The notes under the pieces are model-generated. The model made no database searches, was not told the DNA's origin, and worked only from the letters and a program-made list of their open reading frames with translations. From Pseudomonadota bacterium (GTDB lineage: Bacteria > Myxococcota_A > Polyangia > GCA-2747355), in NCBI GenBank assembly GCA_016702545.1, contig JADJDT010000026.1, forward strand, positions 1-64,000: a stretch of DNA of 64,000 nucleotides, given 5' to 3'. Numbering within the stretch: position 1 is the first letter of the stretch; each line of letters starts with the position of its first letter. A program made the translations under genes and the position numbers. Below, one piece after another: positions 41,438 to 52,564 of this stretch.

Positions 41438-44400
41438 TCAGCGCGATGCGGGATCTAGACCCAGTCGCCGGCGCAGCAGCAGGTGCGCGTCCGATACGGC
41501 GAAGCGCAGCAGCTCGGCCGTAACCAGGCCGCGCCGCTCGCGCTCGGCGGTCGTCGCGGTCGCCACCGTGGCACGGTCCTCGACCCGCCGCAGCACCGAG
41601 AGCGCTGCCGGCACGGATCGGCAGGCCAACAGGCCGGCGCGATTCGACGCGACCTCGGCGGCCATCGGCAGCAGCAGCGGATCGAAGCCGCCCCCGACGC
41701 ACTCGAGCACGTAGGGCCGCAGCGTGTCGCGCAGCCGACGCGAGACCCAGCGGCCCAGCCGCGCCGAGACCTGCTCGACCTCGCGATCGACCAGGCCGAT
41801 CATCGAACCGTCGACGCCATGCAGGTGCGTAATCGCCAGCAGTAAGCGCTGCAGCTCGGCGCTGGAGAGCTTGCTCACGGGCGCCAGGGCCTGCCGCAGG
41901 CGCCAAAGCGCGCGCGCGAGCATGAACGTCCGCTCCGGCTCGGTGGCCTGATGGAGCCAGTCGGCGCCGACCAACACCGCCGGAGGATCGCAGGGCTCGA
42001 GCGTCATGAGCTGCGGCCGGTGCCCCACGGCGTAGATCTCGAAGGTCTCCACGCCCCATTCGCGCGCCAGACCATCGGCCGCCACCCGCCAGGGATGACG
42101 CACGTCGGAGATTCGATCGCGCGGGCTCAGACCGTGCTCGGCGACCCGGCCGGCGCTCAGGCGCGCGATCGGTTGGCGCAACGCGGCGAACACGCGCAGC
42201 ACGGCCCGCGGCAGGCCGGTCGGCAGCAACAACGCCTGCGCCTCGTCGTCGAAGAGGGCTCTGCTGGGGGGCGTGGCATGATCCGCGGGGTGCTGGGCGA
42301 GGAAGGCCTGCTCGCCGCTGTCGGCCTGACCCAGGGCGCTCAAGGTCTGCGCCGCGCACCAGCGGCCATCCGCGAGCCCGCGCCACTCGCAGATGCGAAA
42401 GATCGCGTGCAGCGCGAAGGACTCCTCGGCCTCGATCGCGAGCCGCGCGCGCATCGCCGTCAGCGCGCGGTCGAGATACAGGGAGGGATCGGCCTCGTGG
42501 GGCCAGCGAGCGCCAAAGGACACCAGGTCGGCCAGGGCCTGGAGATCGGCGGGCGCCAGCTCCACGGCCCGGCGCAGCAGCGCACCGGCGCGGCGCGGGT
42601 CACCGAGATCGAGCTCGCAGTGGCGAGCCATCTTCAGCAGGTCCAGCAGGCGCTGGCGCAGATCGACCTCGCTCTCGACGAGGTGGGCGGTCAGCTCGAG
42701 GGCGCGATCGATCTGACCGCGCCAACGCGCGCACTGGGCCAAGCCGCGCAGCGCTTCACGGTGCGCCGGATCGAGCTGCACCGCTGCCTCGTAGGCGGCG
42801 GCGGCGCGGTGGGGGTCGCCGAGGCGCTGCAGGGCCAGCGCGCCCAGCCGCACGAGCAGCGCGATGCGGCCACCACGACTGCGCTCCAGCTCGGCGGCGG
42901 TGGCGATGGCCGCGGCGGCCTCCGGCCAGCGCTGTTGTTGCTCGCAGACGTCGGCGAGGGTCCACAGCGCACCCCCGTCGTGTGGGCACAGCACGAGCGC
43001 GGCTTGGGCGTGCCGCTCGGCGCGGGGCAGATCCCGCAGCTGCTCCCGACTGACGCGGAAGACCAGCCGATGCCAGCCGAGGCGGCGGTCGGCGCTGGGC
43101 TGGCGCGCGATCCAGCTCTCGACCGCGCGCACCAGCTCGGCCCACTGCCCGGCCGCCACCAGCACCTGCGTCAGGCAGTCCTGCGCGGCGGTGTCCTCCG
43201 GGTCCAGATCGGTCAGGCGTGAGAGATGGGCCACGGCGTCGGCGGGTCGGCCGAGCTGGCAGGCGGCAAGCTCGGCGGCCAACCAGTGGGCGGCGTGGCG
43301 GTGCTCCGGCACACGGGCCAGGCGCAGCTCCGCCTGCACCGCCTCGAAGGCCTCGAGCCAGCGGCCGGCGCGCAGGGCCGCCTGGCGGCGGTCGTGGACC
43401 TCGCCGAGAAAGAGCGCCGATCCCGGTGAGAGCGACACGCCGCCCTCGCGGTCGGGACGCGCACGCACCAGCTCGGCCAGCAGCTCGCCGGCGGCGACCT
43501 CGCGGGGGTCGGCGCTGACGCGTGGCCACTGCTGCACGGCCATCACCCGACCAAAGGCGCTCTGAGCGGTCGGCAGCGCGCGCAAGCCGCCGGTCTGTGC
43601 GGTACCGCCGAGGCTTCGCTTGGCCGCGCCCGCGCCCGCGCGATGATCGCCCGCGAGCCGGCCGCCGAACACCAGCCAGTACGCTGCGGCGTCCTCGCCC
43701 AGCACGCGCTGGGCCTCCTGCCCGAGCGCGCGCAGGTGCTCGAGCTCGCGCTCGCTGCCACCCTGGCGTGCGGTGTCGGCGCCCGATCCCGCCTCAGGAC
43801 CGCCGCCCGTCCTCCCGTCGGTCGCCGATGCCACCGCGCTGGCGGCCAGCGCGCCGCGGGCCCGTTGGCGCCAGGGCTCGGTAGAGGGGCTGCGGTCGAG
43901 GAGGTGCAGGGCGAGCTCCTCGCACGCCTCCGGCACCGCCACCAGCCGCGGATCGAAGGGCAGCAGCAGCAGACCCGGCGCCGCGGTCTCGCCGAGCTGC
44001 GCCACGAGGTGCCGCAGCGTGGTCGGCGGCACCAGCGCGGGGCTGGCGGCCGCGGAGCAGCAGCGCCACCAGCCCGTCAGACCCGCCGCCGCGACGATCG
44101 GAGCCGCGGCCAGTCGCGCGTAGATCGGCGCGGCCTGGGCGAGCTCGCCGAGCCCGCGCTCGAGCAGCCCCGCGAGGCGCAGCGCCTGGGCCAGCGCGGT
44201 CCAGCTGCGCGGCTCGGCCTCCAGGCTCGCGCGGCGCAGGTGACTCGCGAGTGCCGTCCAGTCGCCGCGGCTCGCCTCGTAGAGCGCTCGCGGCCAGCGT
44301 GCCCACGCGTCGCCGGCGCCACGCGCGCTAACCCCTGCCTCCCAGGCGGCGAGGCGCTCTCCGTCGGCCGGGGCGGCTTGAGCCGACGCCGACGGCCGCG

Positions 44401-46351
44401 GGTGCGAGCTCGACAGGCGGGCGATCGCGGCGCTGGTCGCCGGGGTCTCGCCGGCGATCGCGGACCAGCGCTGATAGCAGCGCAGGGCCTGCAGCGGCAG
44501 CTCGAGCGCCCCGTCGTAGAGCTCCGCCGCCGCTCGCCACAGGCGCACGGCGTCCTCACGCGCGCTCGCCGCCTCGGCCGCCGTTTCCAGGGCCGTCGCG
44601 ATCCGCTCGGTTTGGGCAGGGCTCTGCCCTTGTTGAACCAGCCAGCTCGCGACCGGCGGGCACCCGGGATCGCCGATCGCGGCTGCCGCCAGATGCTGCG
44701 TGACGGCCAGCGCCTGCCCGGCCACCGGCGCCAGCACCCGAGCGGCCTGAAGCTGCAGCGCGGCGGCCGTGCTGCCGGTCTCCACCGCGGCGAGCGCGGC
44801 GAGCGCGGCGGCGGCGCGCGGCGGAGCCGGGTGTTGCAGCGCCAGCCGTTGCAGGCCGCGCCGAGCACCGGCGTGTTGCGGGTCGCTCTGCAGGGCCTCG
44901 CCGTAGAGCGCCGCCGCGCTCGCACCATCGAGTTCGAGGGTCTCTGCCGCCCAGCCCGCATCGGCGAGCAGCTGGGCGCGCTCGGCCGCTGCGGTCGTCC
45001 GCCGCGCCAGCTGCTCGCTCAGGTCCCGCACGCGGTCGCCGGCGCCCGCGGCCCAGGCCCGCTCGAGCGCTGGAGGGTTGGCCTCCTCCTCGGCGGCGCC
45101 CGCCCGCGCGGCCCCGAAGAGGGCGATCGCGCGCTGCTGCAGATCACCCGCCAGCCCGCCCGCCGGCGTGCGCTGGGCGAGGCGCAGCGCACCCAGCGTG
45201 GCGGCCGCAGCCGTGGCACCGCGCGCGGCCTCGTCGTAGGCCAGCTGTGCCGCCGCGAGGTCGCCCGCCGCTTCGTGCAGTCGCCCGACGATCAGCGTCA
45301 GGGAGGCGCGCACGTCGCTGCCCGGCTGGGCCCCGAGCAGCAGAGCCGTCAGGGCATCGATCAGCTCGCGCGCGCCGCCGCCCGCCGCGGCGAGGTCGAG
45401 CGCGATCAGTCGCTGGTCCCAGCCCTCGGCGTAGTCGGGCAGCGCGGTCGCCACCTCGGCGAGGGGCGCTCCGGCCGCAAAGAGCAGGTCCGCGCGCAGG
45501 GCGCCCACGTCGCCGCGCTCGCGCACGCGGGTGGTCGGGGCCAGCTCGCCCAGCACCTCGGCCGCCGCCCGCAGGTCGTGTTGGCGCAGGTGCTCACACC
45601 AAAGGCCGAGCAGCGCCCCGACATCGCGGGGGTGCTGGACGAGCGCCTCGCGCAGCAGCTCCACCACCAGCTCGCTCTCGCCGAGCTGCCGCGCGGCCTG
45701 GGCTGCCGCCAGCTGGAGGTCGGCGGCGAGCTGCGCCGTCGGCGCGTGCCGCGCTTCGTCGTGCAACACGTCGAGCACCCAGCTCCACGCCTCGGGCGAG
45801 GGCCGCGCGCTCGGCTCGCCCCGCAGCGGGAGCTCGAGTTGCTCGATCTCGGCCACGGTCAGCTCGCTGGCCGACAGCGTGATCGGCACGCGCCAGGGCT
45901 CGGGGGCGTCGAGGTCGTCCTCGAGGCGCCCGAGGGGGCCGTCGCCGTGCAGCGGAGCTGGCGTCGCCTCCGGCAGCACCTCGCCGGTGGAGATCATCGT
46001 CAAGGGCCCCAGGTCGACGAGCTCCGCCATCGACCAGTGTGGCGGCGCGGACGACGGCGACGCCGACGCCGATGCAACCGTCTCGGCCGCCGGCGCGACG
46101 GGCGGCGGGTCGGAAGGCCACGACGTATCACGGTCGTCGGCGAAGACGACCGTTGCCGCATCGGCGCCAGGGCTGGGCCCCTCGGCACCCGCCGCGGCCT
46201 GATTGGCGGCGCCCAGCAGCGCACCCAGAGCGGCCCCCCGGCTCTCGTCGAGCTGGACTTCCTCCGCGCTGAAGAACCTCAAGGCCCCGGCGGCGGCCGC
46301 TGAGGCCGCGCTCGCTTTCACGTCGGAAAGGCCGCTGGCTTCGGTGCTCAT
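41438..46351 (-). CDS. Giant TPR protein, copy 1 (downstream)
   Basis: 1637 residues. The first 150 are low-complexity and acidic. Residues 170-1350 are a long solenoid of TPR-like helix pairs (for example AVQLDPAHREALRGLAQC, LYDGALELPLQALRCYQRW). The last 250 residues form a separate domain: VETFEIYAVGHRPQLMTL, PPAVLVGADWLHQATEPERTFMLARALWRL, and a final FAVSDAHLLLRRRLG. The neighbouring upstream gene has the same plan and a related end (LAFSVSRELLELRRKL), so they are tandem paralogues. The C-terminal domain is faintly like a peptidase-type helix whose HExxH motif is replaced by ARALW; this is only a suggestion. There is no signal peptide. It starts 7 bp after its paralogue ends. Confidence 0.78.
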   Translation of the reverse strand: MSTEASGLSDVKASAASAAAAGALRFFSAEEVQLDESRGAALGALLGAANQAAAGAEGPSPGADAATVVFADDRDTSWPSDPPPVAPAAETVASASASPSSAPPHWSMAELVDLGPLTMISTGEVLPEATPAPLHGDGPLGRLEDDLDAPEPWRVPITLSASELTVAEIEQLELPLRGEPSARPSPEAWSWVLDVLHDEARHAPTAQLAADLQLAAAQAARQLGESELVVELLREALVQHPRDVGALLGLWCEHLRQHDLRAAAEVLGELAPTTRVRERGDVGALRADLLFAAGAPLAEVATALPDYAEGWDQRLIALDLAAAGGGARELIDALTALLLGAQPGSDVRASLTLIVGRLHEAAGDLAAAQLAYDEAARGATAAAATLGALRLAQRTPAGGLAGDLQQRAIALFGAARAGAAEEEANPPALERAWAAGAGDRVRDLSEQLARRTTAAAERAQLLADAGWAAETLELDGASAAALYGEALQSDPQHAGARRGLQRLALQHPAPPRAAAALAALAAVETGSTAAALQLQAARVLAPVAGQALAVTQHLAAAAIGDPGCPPVASWLVQQGQSPAQTERIATALETAAEAASAREDAVRLWRAAAELYDGALELPLQALRCYQRWSAIAGETPATSAAIARLSSSHPRPSASAQAAPADGERLAAWEAGVSARGAGDAWARWPRALYEASRGDWTALASHLRRASLEAEPRSWTALAQALRLAGLLERGLGELAQAAPIYARLAAAPIVAAAGLTGWWRCCSAAASPALVPPTTLRHLVAQLGETAAPGLLLLPFDPRLVAVPEACEELALHLLDRSPSTEPWRQRARGALAASAVASATDGRTGGGPEAGSGADTARQGGSERELEHLRALGQEAQRVLGEDAAAYWLVFGGRLAGDHRAGAGAAKRSLGGTAQTGGLRALPTAQSAFGRVMAVQQWPRVSADPREVAAGELLAELVRARPDREGGVSLSPGSALFLGEVHDRRQAALRAGRWLEAFEAVQAELRLARVPEHRHAAHWLAAELAACQLGRPADAVAHLSRLTDLDPEDTAAQDCLTQVLVAAGQWAELVRAVESWIARQPSADRRLGWHRLVFRVSREQLRDLPRAERHAQAALVLCPHDGGALWTLADVCEQQQRWPEAAAAIATAAELERSRGGRIALLVRLGALALQRLGDPHRAAAAYEAAVQLDPAHREALRGLAQCARWRGQIDRALELTAHLVESEVDLRQRLLDLLKMARHCELDLGDPRRAGALLRRAVELAPADLQALADLVSFGARWPHEADPSLYLDRALTAMRARLAIEAEESFALHAIFRICEWRGLADGRWCAAQTLSALGQADSGEQAFLAQHPADHATPPSRALFDDEAQALLLPTGLPRAVLRVFAALRQPIARLSAGRVAEHGLSPRDRISDVRHPWRVAADGLAREWGVETFEIYAVGHRPQLMTLEPCDPPAVLVGADWLHQATEPERTFMLARALWRLRQALAPVSKLSSAELQRLLLAITHLHGVDGSMIGLVDREVEQVSARLGRWVSRRLRDTLRPYVLECVGGGFDPLLLPMAAEVASNRAGLLACRSVPAALSVLRRVEDRATVATATTAERERRGLVTAELLRFAVSDAHLLLRRRLGLDPASR

Positions 46352-46358
46352 CGCTTCC

Positions 46359-49300
46359 TCACGACAGCCAAGCCGTACCGGTCAGCTTGCGGCGCAGCTC
46401 GAGCAACTCACGGCTGACGGAGAAGGCCAGCAGCGCGGCGCGCCGCTCCCGCTCGGGGCGCGAGGTCTCCGTCACCTGCGTCATGCCCACCTCCGCCCGG
46501 GAAGCCTCGGTGCCGGCGTCCGCGCCCGACTCCGCGTCGATCCGTGGCTCGGCCGCCATTTGCTCGAGCGCCGGCCCAAGCTCGCCCGCCAGCAACAGCC
46601 CGCAGCGGTCGGCCGTGGTCTGGACCGCCTGCCACCACTGCTCGAAGCTGCCTCCCTGCTGAAGCAGGCGCTGGACCACCAGCGGCAGCGCGCGCAACGT
46701 GCGCCGCCCCAACCGTTTGCGCAGCGTTTGCGCGGCCGCCGCGACGCGCTCGCGCGGCAAGCCGAAGCCCGTGCCGGCCTCGGCGCAATAGATCGTCGCC
46801 GCCACCGCCAGTCGCAGCTCCTCGGGCGTCAAGGTCGCCAAGGCGGTCGCTTGCTCGCGCAGCAGGCCGAGCCACCGACCGAGCCGAAAGCGCTGGCGCG
46901 GGGTGTCGCTGGCCAGCGCGGCCGCGCCCAGCACCAGCAGCGGCGGCGTCCCGTGCAGGGCGAGGATGCGGTCGCCGGCCTGCTTGCTGACGCGCAGCGC
47001 GCCAGGATCCAGTCCCAGGGCCCTGGCGGCCTGTGCCACGCCGCGCGAAAGCGGCAGCTGGCCGAAGGCCTCCAACGAGCTCAGCCGCCCCCAGCCGAGC
47101 TGCGAGGCCTCGTGCGGCAGGTGCTCCGGATACAACCCCGGCAGCGCAGGGAGCAGCAGGCGCCAGAGCTCGCGATAGGGGCCCTCGGCCGCCGCAGGCT
47201 GCAGGCCCTGCCAATCCGCCGGATCGAGGCGCCCGTTCCAGGCCACCGCGGCGCTAGTGCCGGCCTGCAGCAGCCCGTGCTGCTCCGCGGCCGTGGCCGC
47301 GCCGAGCGCGTCGAGCGCAGCGGCCGCCGCCCGCCGAAGCGCAGCGTCGTCGAGGCGCGTGGCCAGGTCAAAGAGCGCGCGGTAGGGCTCGGGTCGCGCA
47401 GGCTGCTGGCGGATCAGCTCACGCAGCCGCTCGGTGAGGGGTGCGGCCCAGAGCGTGCCCAACGCCCCATCGCTCGCCTCCAGCAACAGCCGGTGCACCT
47501 GCGCGAGCGATGCTGCGTTGGTGGGGTCCAGCGCCAGTGCGCGCAGCAGGTCCGCGCGCGCTCTCTCGGGCTCGCCCAGCACCTGCGCGCGCAGCTCGCC
47601 CAGGCGCTGCAGTGCGGCGGCCTGCAGCCGCGGCTCGGCCCCACTGCAATCGATCAGGCAGCAGAGCGTCTCGGCCGCGCGCCGGGGCTCTCCCTGACCC
47701 TGGTAAAGCCCGGCCAAGCGCTCGAGCAGGGCGGGGTTCTTCGGGGTCAGCTGCAATTGATCGCGACAGAGCGCCGCGGCCTCCGCGACGCGCCCCGCGC
47801 GTGCCAAGAGCTCCGTCAAGCGCAGCACCGCCGCTGGGCGTTGCTCGACGGCCTGGTCCAGCTCGAGCACGCGGCTGTAGCAGCTGACGGCGCGGGCCTC
47901 GTCGCCCGCCTCGTCGGCCAACCTGGCCAGCAGCTGCCAGGCCTCGGCGTGCTCCGCGTCGAGCGCGAGCAGCCGCAGCAGGTCGCGCGCGGCACCGCGC
48001 GGATCGGCGAGCTGCCCCGCGCGCAGGCGGGCGCGCTCGAGCAAGATGGCCTGACGCTGCTCGGGCGCGAGCGCGAGCCCGAGGCGCAGCGTCAGCGCGT
48101 CGTCGAGCTGCGCCAGGTCGCCCACGGCCTGGCACAGGGTCGCGAGGTGCTCGATCAGCGGGGGATCGGCCGGGCTGTCGGCGAGGAGCTGGCGGTAGAT
48201 CGCGATCGCTGCCGCCGGGAGGTCGGCGCGTTCGAAACACGCTCCGGCCCGGCGCAAGGCCTCGCGCCGGGCGGCCGCGCCGCGCAGCACGCGCGCCAGC
48301 CGCACCCACAGCCGCGCCTCGAGCTGCGGTTGGTCCGCGGCGGCGAGCAAGCGCTGCACCGTCAGCAGCGCAGGCGCGTGATCGGGTTGGTCGCGCAGCA
48401 CGGCGCAGGCGGCCTGCAGCGCCGCCGCCGGTTGGCCGGCCAGCTCGTGGGCCAGGCTCAAGGTCAGCCGCAGCTGAGGACGATGGCGTTCGTGCAGCAG
48501 CTCGACGAGCTGTTCGAGCAGTCCTGTGCGGATCGACGCCGGCGTTTGCGGATCGCCCAGTCGATCGAGCAGCGCCGAGGGGCCGCTCGGCGCGCTGCCG
48601 CGCGCGCCCAGCGTGGCGATCGTGGGCCGCGCCGCGGCGCTGGGATCAGTCGCCCGGCGCAGGCGATCCCCGCGGGCCCGCAGCGCGCCGGCCAGGGAGG
48701 GATCGTCGCAGCGCGCGCCGAGCTCGCTGAGCAGCCGACTGAGCGTGCCGAGATCGCGGCGCTGGGCCGCACCCAGCAACCCGCGCCAGAGCTCGGGGAG
48801 CGTGGCGCCAGCGCCCGGGGCCACCGCCGTGGGCGCCGCTCGCCGCGGGGCAGCAGGTGCGCCCAAGGGGGCGGAGGTCGCCGCGGCGGGGTTCTCCCCC
48901 TCCTCCGGTATGCGGGCGGCCGGAACCTCGACCCACCAGGCGGCCTCGGCGCGCCAGAGCTCTCGCTCCGTCTCCGTCGCTGCGGCCTCTGCCAACGCCT
49001 CGAGCGCGGTGGCGGCCTCGCCAAAGGCCCCGCGCGCCAGGCGCAGCTGCACGAGCGCGTTCGTCGCCGAAAACCAGGCCACGCCGGCGGCGGGTGCCAA
49101 CGTCGAGACCTCGACGAACTGTCGTTCGGCGCGCTCGAGCGCCCCCGCCTGCCGGCAGGCCTCGCCGGCCAGCAGCGTGCGCTGCACCAGGGCCTGCCGG
49201 TCGCTGATCAGCGGCAGCTCGCGGGCCAAGGCCTCGGCCAGGGCCTCGTGATGGCCCTCCGCGCGCTGCGCGCGTTGCAGCGCGCGGAGGGCGTGGCGGT

Positions 49301-51553
49301 CATCGGGCTGTTCCTGGACCAGGTGGGCGAGCTGCGCCCGGGCGCGCTCTGGCTGCCTCAGCGGTCCCGCGTAGAGCGCCGCCAGGGCCTCGCGTGCGGC
49401 CTGGCGCTGGGCGGGCACGGGGGTCACCTCGGCCACGCGCTCCCAGCGCAGCGCCAGCGCCGCGTGCTGCCCGCTGGCGCGCAGCAGCCCATCGATCGCC
49501 AGCAGCGCGTAGGGCTGCGTCGGCTCGGCCTCGAGCACCTCACCGTAGCGCTCGATCGCCCGCTGGGCATCAGCGAGCGGTCGCTCCGCGATCCAGGCGC
49601 GGTGCAGCCCATGAGCCTCGCGCTCGCGTGGCGTGCCGGCCGTGGCCGCCAGCGCCACGAGCAGCGCGTCGGCGCGCTCCCAGTCGCCGCAGCGCTCGCA
49701 GAGCGCCAGCCGGCGCGACGTCAGGCCACGATCGCCAGGTCGTAGTTGGGCCAGGCGATCGAGCGCGTCGAGCGCGCGGCGCGGATCGGCCAGCGGACCG
49801 GCGGCCAGATCGGCGAGCTGCTCGAGCCCGGCCACCGCGCGATCGGGCGCCGCCCCGGCGAGTTGCTGCTCCCAGAATTCGGCCAGCGGCACGTAGCGAC
49901 GACGGACCAACAGCAGCTCGGTGAGCAACCCCTGCGCCGCCTCGGTCGTGGGGTCGAGATCGAGGGCAGCGTGACAGAGATCGAGGGCCTGCTCCGGCCG
50001 CCCCGCGTGAAGGTAGGCCACCAGCGCGGCGCGCGTCAGGATCGCGGCGCGCGCGGCGACGTCGGTGGGCCGTGCGGTGGCGGCGGCACGCTCCTCGGCC
50101 AGCGCGAGCTCGACCAGCTCGGACCAGCGGCCGCCACCGATCGCCTCCCGCTCGGCCTCGACCAGCACGCCCAGATCGAGCGGCGCCAGCGCCCGCGCGC
50201 GCTGCAGGGCGGCGTCGGCCGCGCCCGTGGCGCCGAGCCGGGCGTGCGCGTGCGCCAGCTCGAGCCAGGTTGCAGCGGCCGCGCCCGCGGGTAAGGTCGC
50301 AGCCGCCGCGCCCGCCAGCCGCCGCTCGAGCGCGCCGACGACCTCGGCCCAATCGCCCTGGCGCCGCGCGAAGCCGAGCCTGGCCTCGGCGACCACCGGG
50401 TCTGCGGGCGCCAGCGCGCGCGCCTCGCCCAGCAGGGCGCCTGCCTGCGCGGCATCCTGCAGCGCCAGCTCGCAGAGCTGCGCCGCTTGCACCAGGCAGC
50501 AGGCGGCCTCGGCGGTGCCCGCGACACCTGCCCCCGTCGCGGCGCCGACCTGGGGATCCGCCTGCAGCGCGGCGGCAATCGCCCGCAGCGCGCGCACCCG
50601 CTCGAGCTGTAGCCCGCCTGCGCGGCGATCGCCTCGCGTTCGTAGAGCAGGGGCAGGCGCGGTTCCACCAGGCCGCTGGCCCGCTCCAGCAGGGCCAGCG
50701 CGTCGCGCGCCCCAGCGGGCCCGTGGTGGCGCCGCAGCGCTGCCAGGCGCCGCAAGGCGGCGGCCCGCGCCTCGCGGTCGGTCGCCGCGCCGGCCACGGC
50801 CTGACAGGCCTCCTCGATCCAGGCGGTCTCGCCGCGGGCTTGACCAAGCTGTTCGAGGGCCAGGGCCGGTGCGATCCAGCGTTGGTCACTCGCCAGCCAG
50901 GCAGCCCGCAGCGCGTCGGCCGCCGATGCCGGTTGCGCGAGCTGCTCGGCGAGCAGCCATCCCTTGTGAAACAGCAGCTCCGCGCGCCGCTGCCCGTCGG
51001 TCTCGTGGCGGAGCCGCTCTTCGAGCAAGAGCAGCAGCTCGGACCAGCGGCGGGACACCGTCAAGCTGCGCCAGAGGGCCCAAAAGGGCGGTCGCAGGCC
51101 TGGATCGGCATCGAGCGCGCTGCGCCAGGCCTGCTCCGCCGCCGCCGTCAAGCGCGCCGCGCGCGCGGCACCCTCGGCCGTGCCGTCGCCCTCCGCGTCC
51201 CACGCCTGCAGCGCCAGACGCTCGCCACGTTCATGGTCGATCAGCGCGCGGCGCGCCGGCGCGCCAGCGGCCGCTCCACGCTCGCGGTCCAGGTACTGGA
51301 CGAGGCTTTCGGGATCGCTGCTACCGCCGCCGGCCGCAGCGGCCACGCCAAAGCGCCAGGGTGTCGGTTCGACGGCCGTGTCGGCCTCGACGCCGAGGAT
51401 CTCGAGCGTCGGGCTGTCGAGCCCGTCGTCCTCCTCGGTCCCCGGCGGCGGCCCGTGAGGTGCCGTCATCGATGCTGTGGCCGAAGCAGCGGCGGCCAAG
51501 AGCGCTGGCTCACCTGCGGCGGGCTGCTGTCCGAGCGGGGCCCCGTCCATCAT
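46359..51553 (-). CDS. Giant TPR protein, copy 2 (upstream), frame broken near 50614
   Basis: About 1730 codons from ATG 51553 (a second ATG follows at once). An acidic leader (EEDDGLDSPTLEILGVEA) precedes TPR-like repeats. In the starting frame the repeats stop making sense after LLYEREAIAAQAG. The solenoid continues in another frame with LQLERVRALRAIAAALQADP. Restoring one G in the GGG tract near 50612-50617 joins the halves. The rest carries more than 20 further helix pairs and a C-terminal domain related to copy 1 (ILALHGTPPLLVLGAAALASDT, FRLGRWLGLL). It is probably a large cytoplasmic scaffold; the role is unknown. The two genes probably form one transcript. Confidence 0.75.
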
Positions 51554-51721
51554 CGGTCGTCTCCGCAGCGCCGCGTCGGCCCGCCCCGCCGACCGCTCCC
51601 CATCCCACGCCGCGCCCACGCACACCGCTCACTTTCTTAACACAACCGAGCCGTCCCAACGTGCGTGATTTAGCGCCCGGGATCTCACATTCTCCAACGC
51701 GGTCTGGGCGCGGGCTGCGGC

Positions 51722-52258
51722 TCAAGGCAGGTGGAGGCAAGCGGCGCCTTCGGCCCGATCGGCCGCCTGCCGTGCGCGCTCATTCTGCCGCGGTCCGGGC
51801 AGGATCAGGTTCGTCGTGCAGCTTCGATCGGCCGTGATCTTGGCCACCACCAACTGCGAGATCGTCTTGTGGGGATAGGGTGTCGCCAGATCCGCCGCCT
51901 TGACGCGGAAGATCAACGCCAGGGGCTGTTTCGTCGTCCCCACCTGTCGGACCCGCCATTCCGCCTTGGCCGCCCCTCGCTGCCCGAAGCCCCCCTCATA
52001 GGAGAGCTGATACTCCCGCTTGTCCGCGCGAACGACGAAGACCTGGAGCTGATCACCATCAATCAGTCGCAGGGCATAGCCGCCCACGCCGGGACAGAGC
52101 TGGTTCAGATACCCCTCACTCTCCTCGACCGTACGGCACTTGGCCTCCGCGACGTCGGTGTAGACCGACGCGATCGCCCCGCCAGGAGCCGCCCCGGCGG
52201 CCCTCCCGGCGAAGACAGTGAGCAGACAAGCAACCCGAGTGGCCCTGCGGATCGTCAT
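51722..52258 (-). CDS. Small exported protein of unknown function
   Basis: 178 residues. ATG 52258 is preceded by AAGGA at a good distance. The N-terminus (MTIRRATRVACLLTVFAG, then RAAGAAPGG) is a cleavable signal peptide. The mature part has SVYTDVAEAKCRTVEESEGYLNQLCPGVGGYALRLIDGD, with two cysteines that probably pair, then strands (REYQLSYEGGFGQR, WRVRQVG) and a C-terminal SCTTNLILPG. The plan resembles small proteins annotated as hypothetical in many proteobacteria; no family name is offered. Confidence 0.7.
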   Translation of the reverse strand: MTIRRATRVACLLTVFAGRAAGAAPGGAIASVYTDVAEAKCRTVEESEGYLNQLCPGVGGYALRLIDGDQLQVFVVRADKREYQLSYEGGFGQRGAAKAEWRVRQVGTTKQPLALIFRVKAADLATPYPHKTISQLVVAKITADRSCTTNLILPGPRQNERARQAADRAEGAACLHLP

Positions 52259-52398
52259 CGGTCGGTTTCCTTCTTGACCAGCGGCGCAGCGCAACGCCCC
52301 AGCGTGCTGGAAGCGTGATGCGGGAGCCGCGACCTGTCATCGGGGTAAGCGGTCACGCCCTCAATGCGCTGCTATCACTGACGGAGTCTAGATCCACT
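52259..52398. other. Upstream region of the exported-protein gene
   Basis: 140 bp that should hold the promoter of the gene ending at 51722. No convincing -35/-10 pair was found; nothing else was seen. Confidence 0.35.
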
Positions 52399-52560
52399 GC
52401 ACGCGCGCGCGACCAAGCGCGCGCGCGGCGCACAACTCGTTGTGCGCCGGACTTGGGGGTGGGGCCCCGAAAAGTCACGCCTTTTCGGGGCGGGGGTATG
52501 GGACATACCCCCGTGAACGTTTACCCAACGGGGAGTCCCTGCGCGTCCCGCAGGCGGGGC
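52399..52560. other. Row of perfect hairpins between two leftward genes
   Basis: Stem-loops in series: an imperfect CG-alternating palindrome at 52400-52426; a 9-bp perfect stem with a CTCG loop at 52427-52448; an 11-bp perfect stem with a 6-nt loop at 52464-52491; a 10-bp perfect stem with a 3-nt loop at 52491-52513; a shorter one near 52533-52550. No protein frame is credible. It could be a structured RNA, a mobile palindromic element or a protein-binding region. Confidence 0.7.
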
Positions 52561-52564
52561 CCCT

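Noticed and set aside
46203..49745. About 1180-codon plus-strand frame opposite the TPR genes
   Set aside because: Composition (Arg, Gln, Leu) is that of an antisense shadow and the opposite strand has clear TPR repeats.
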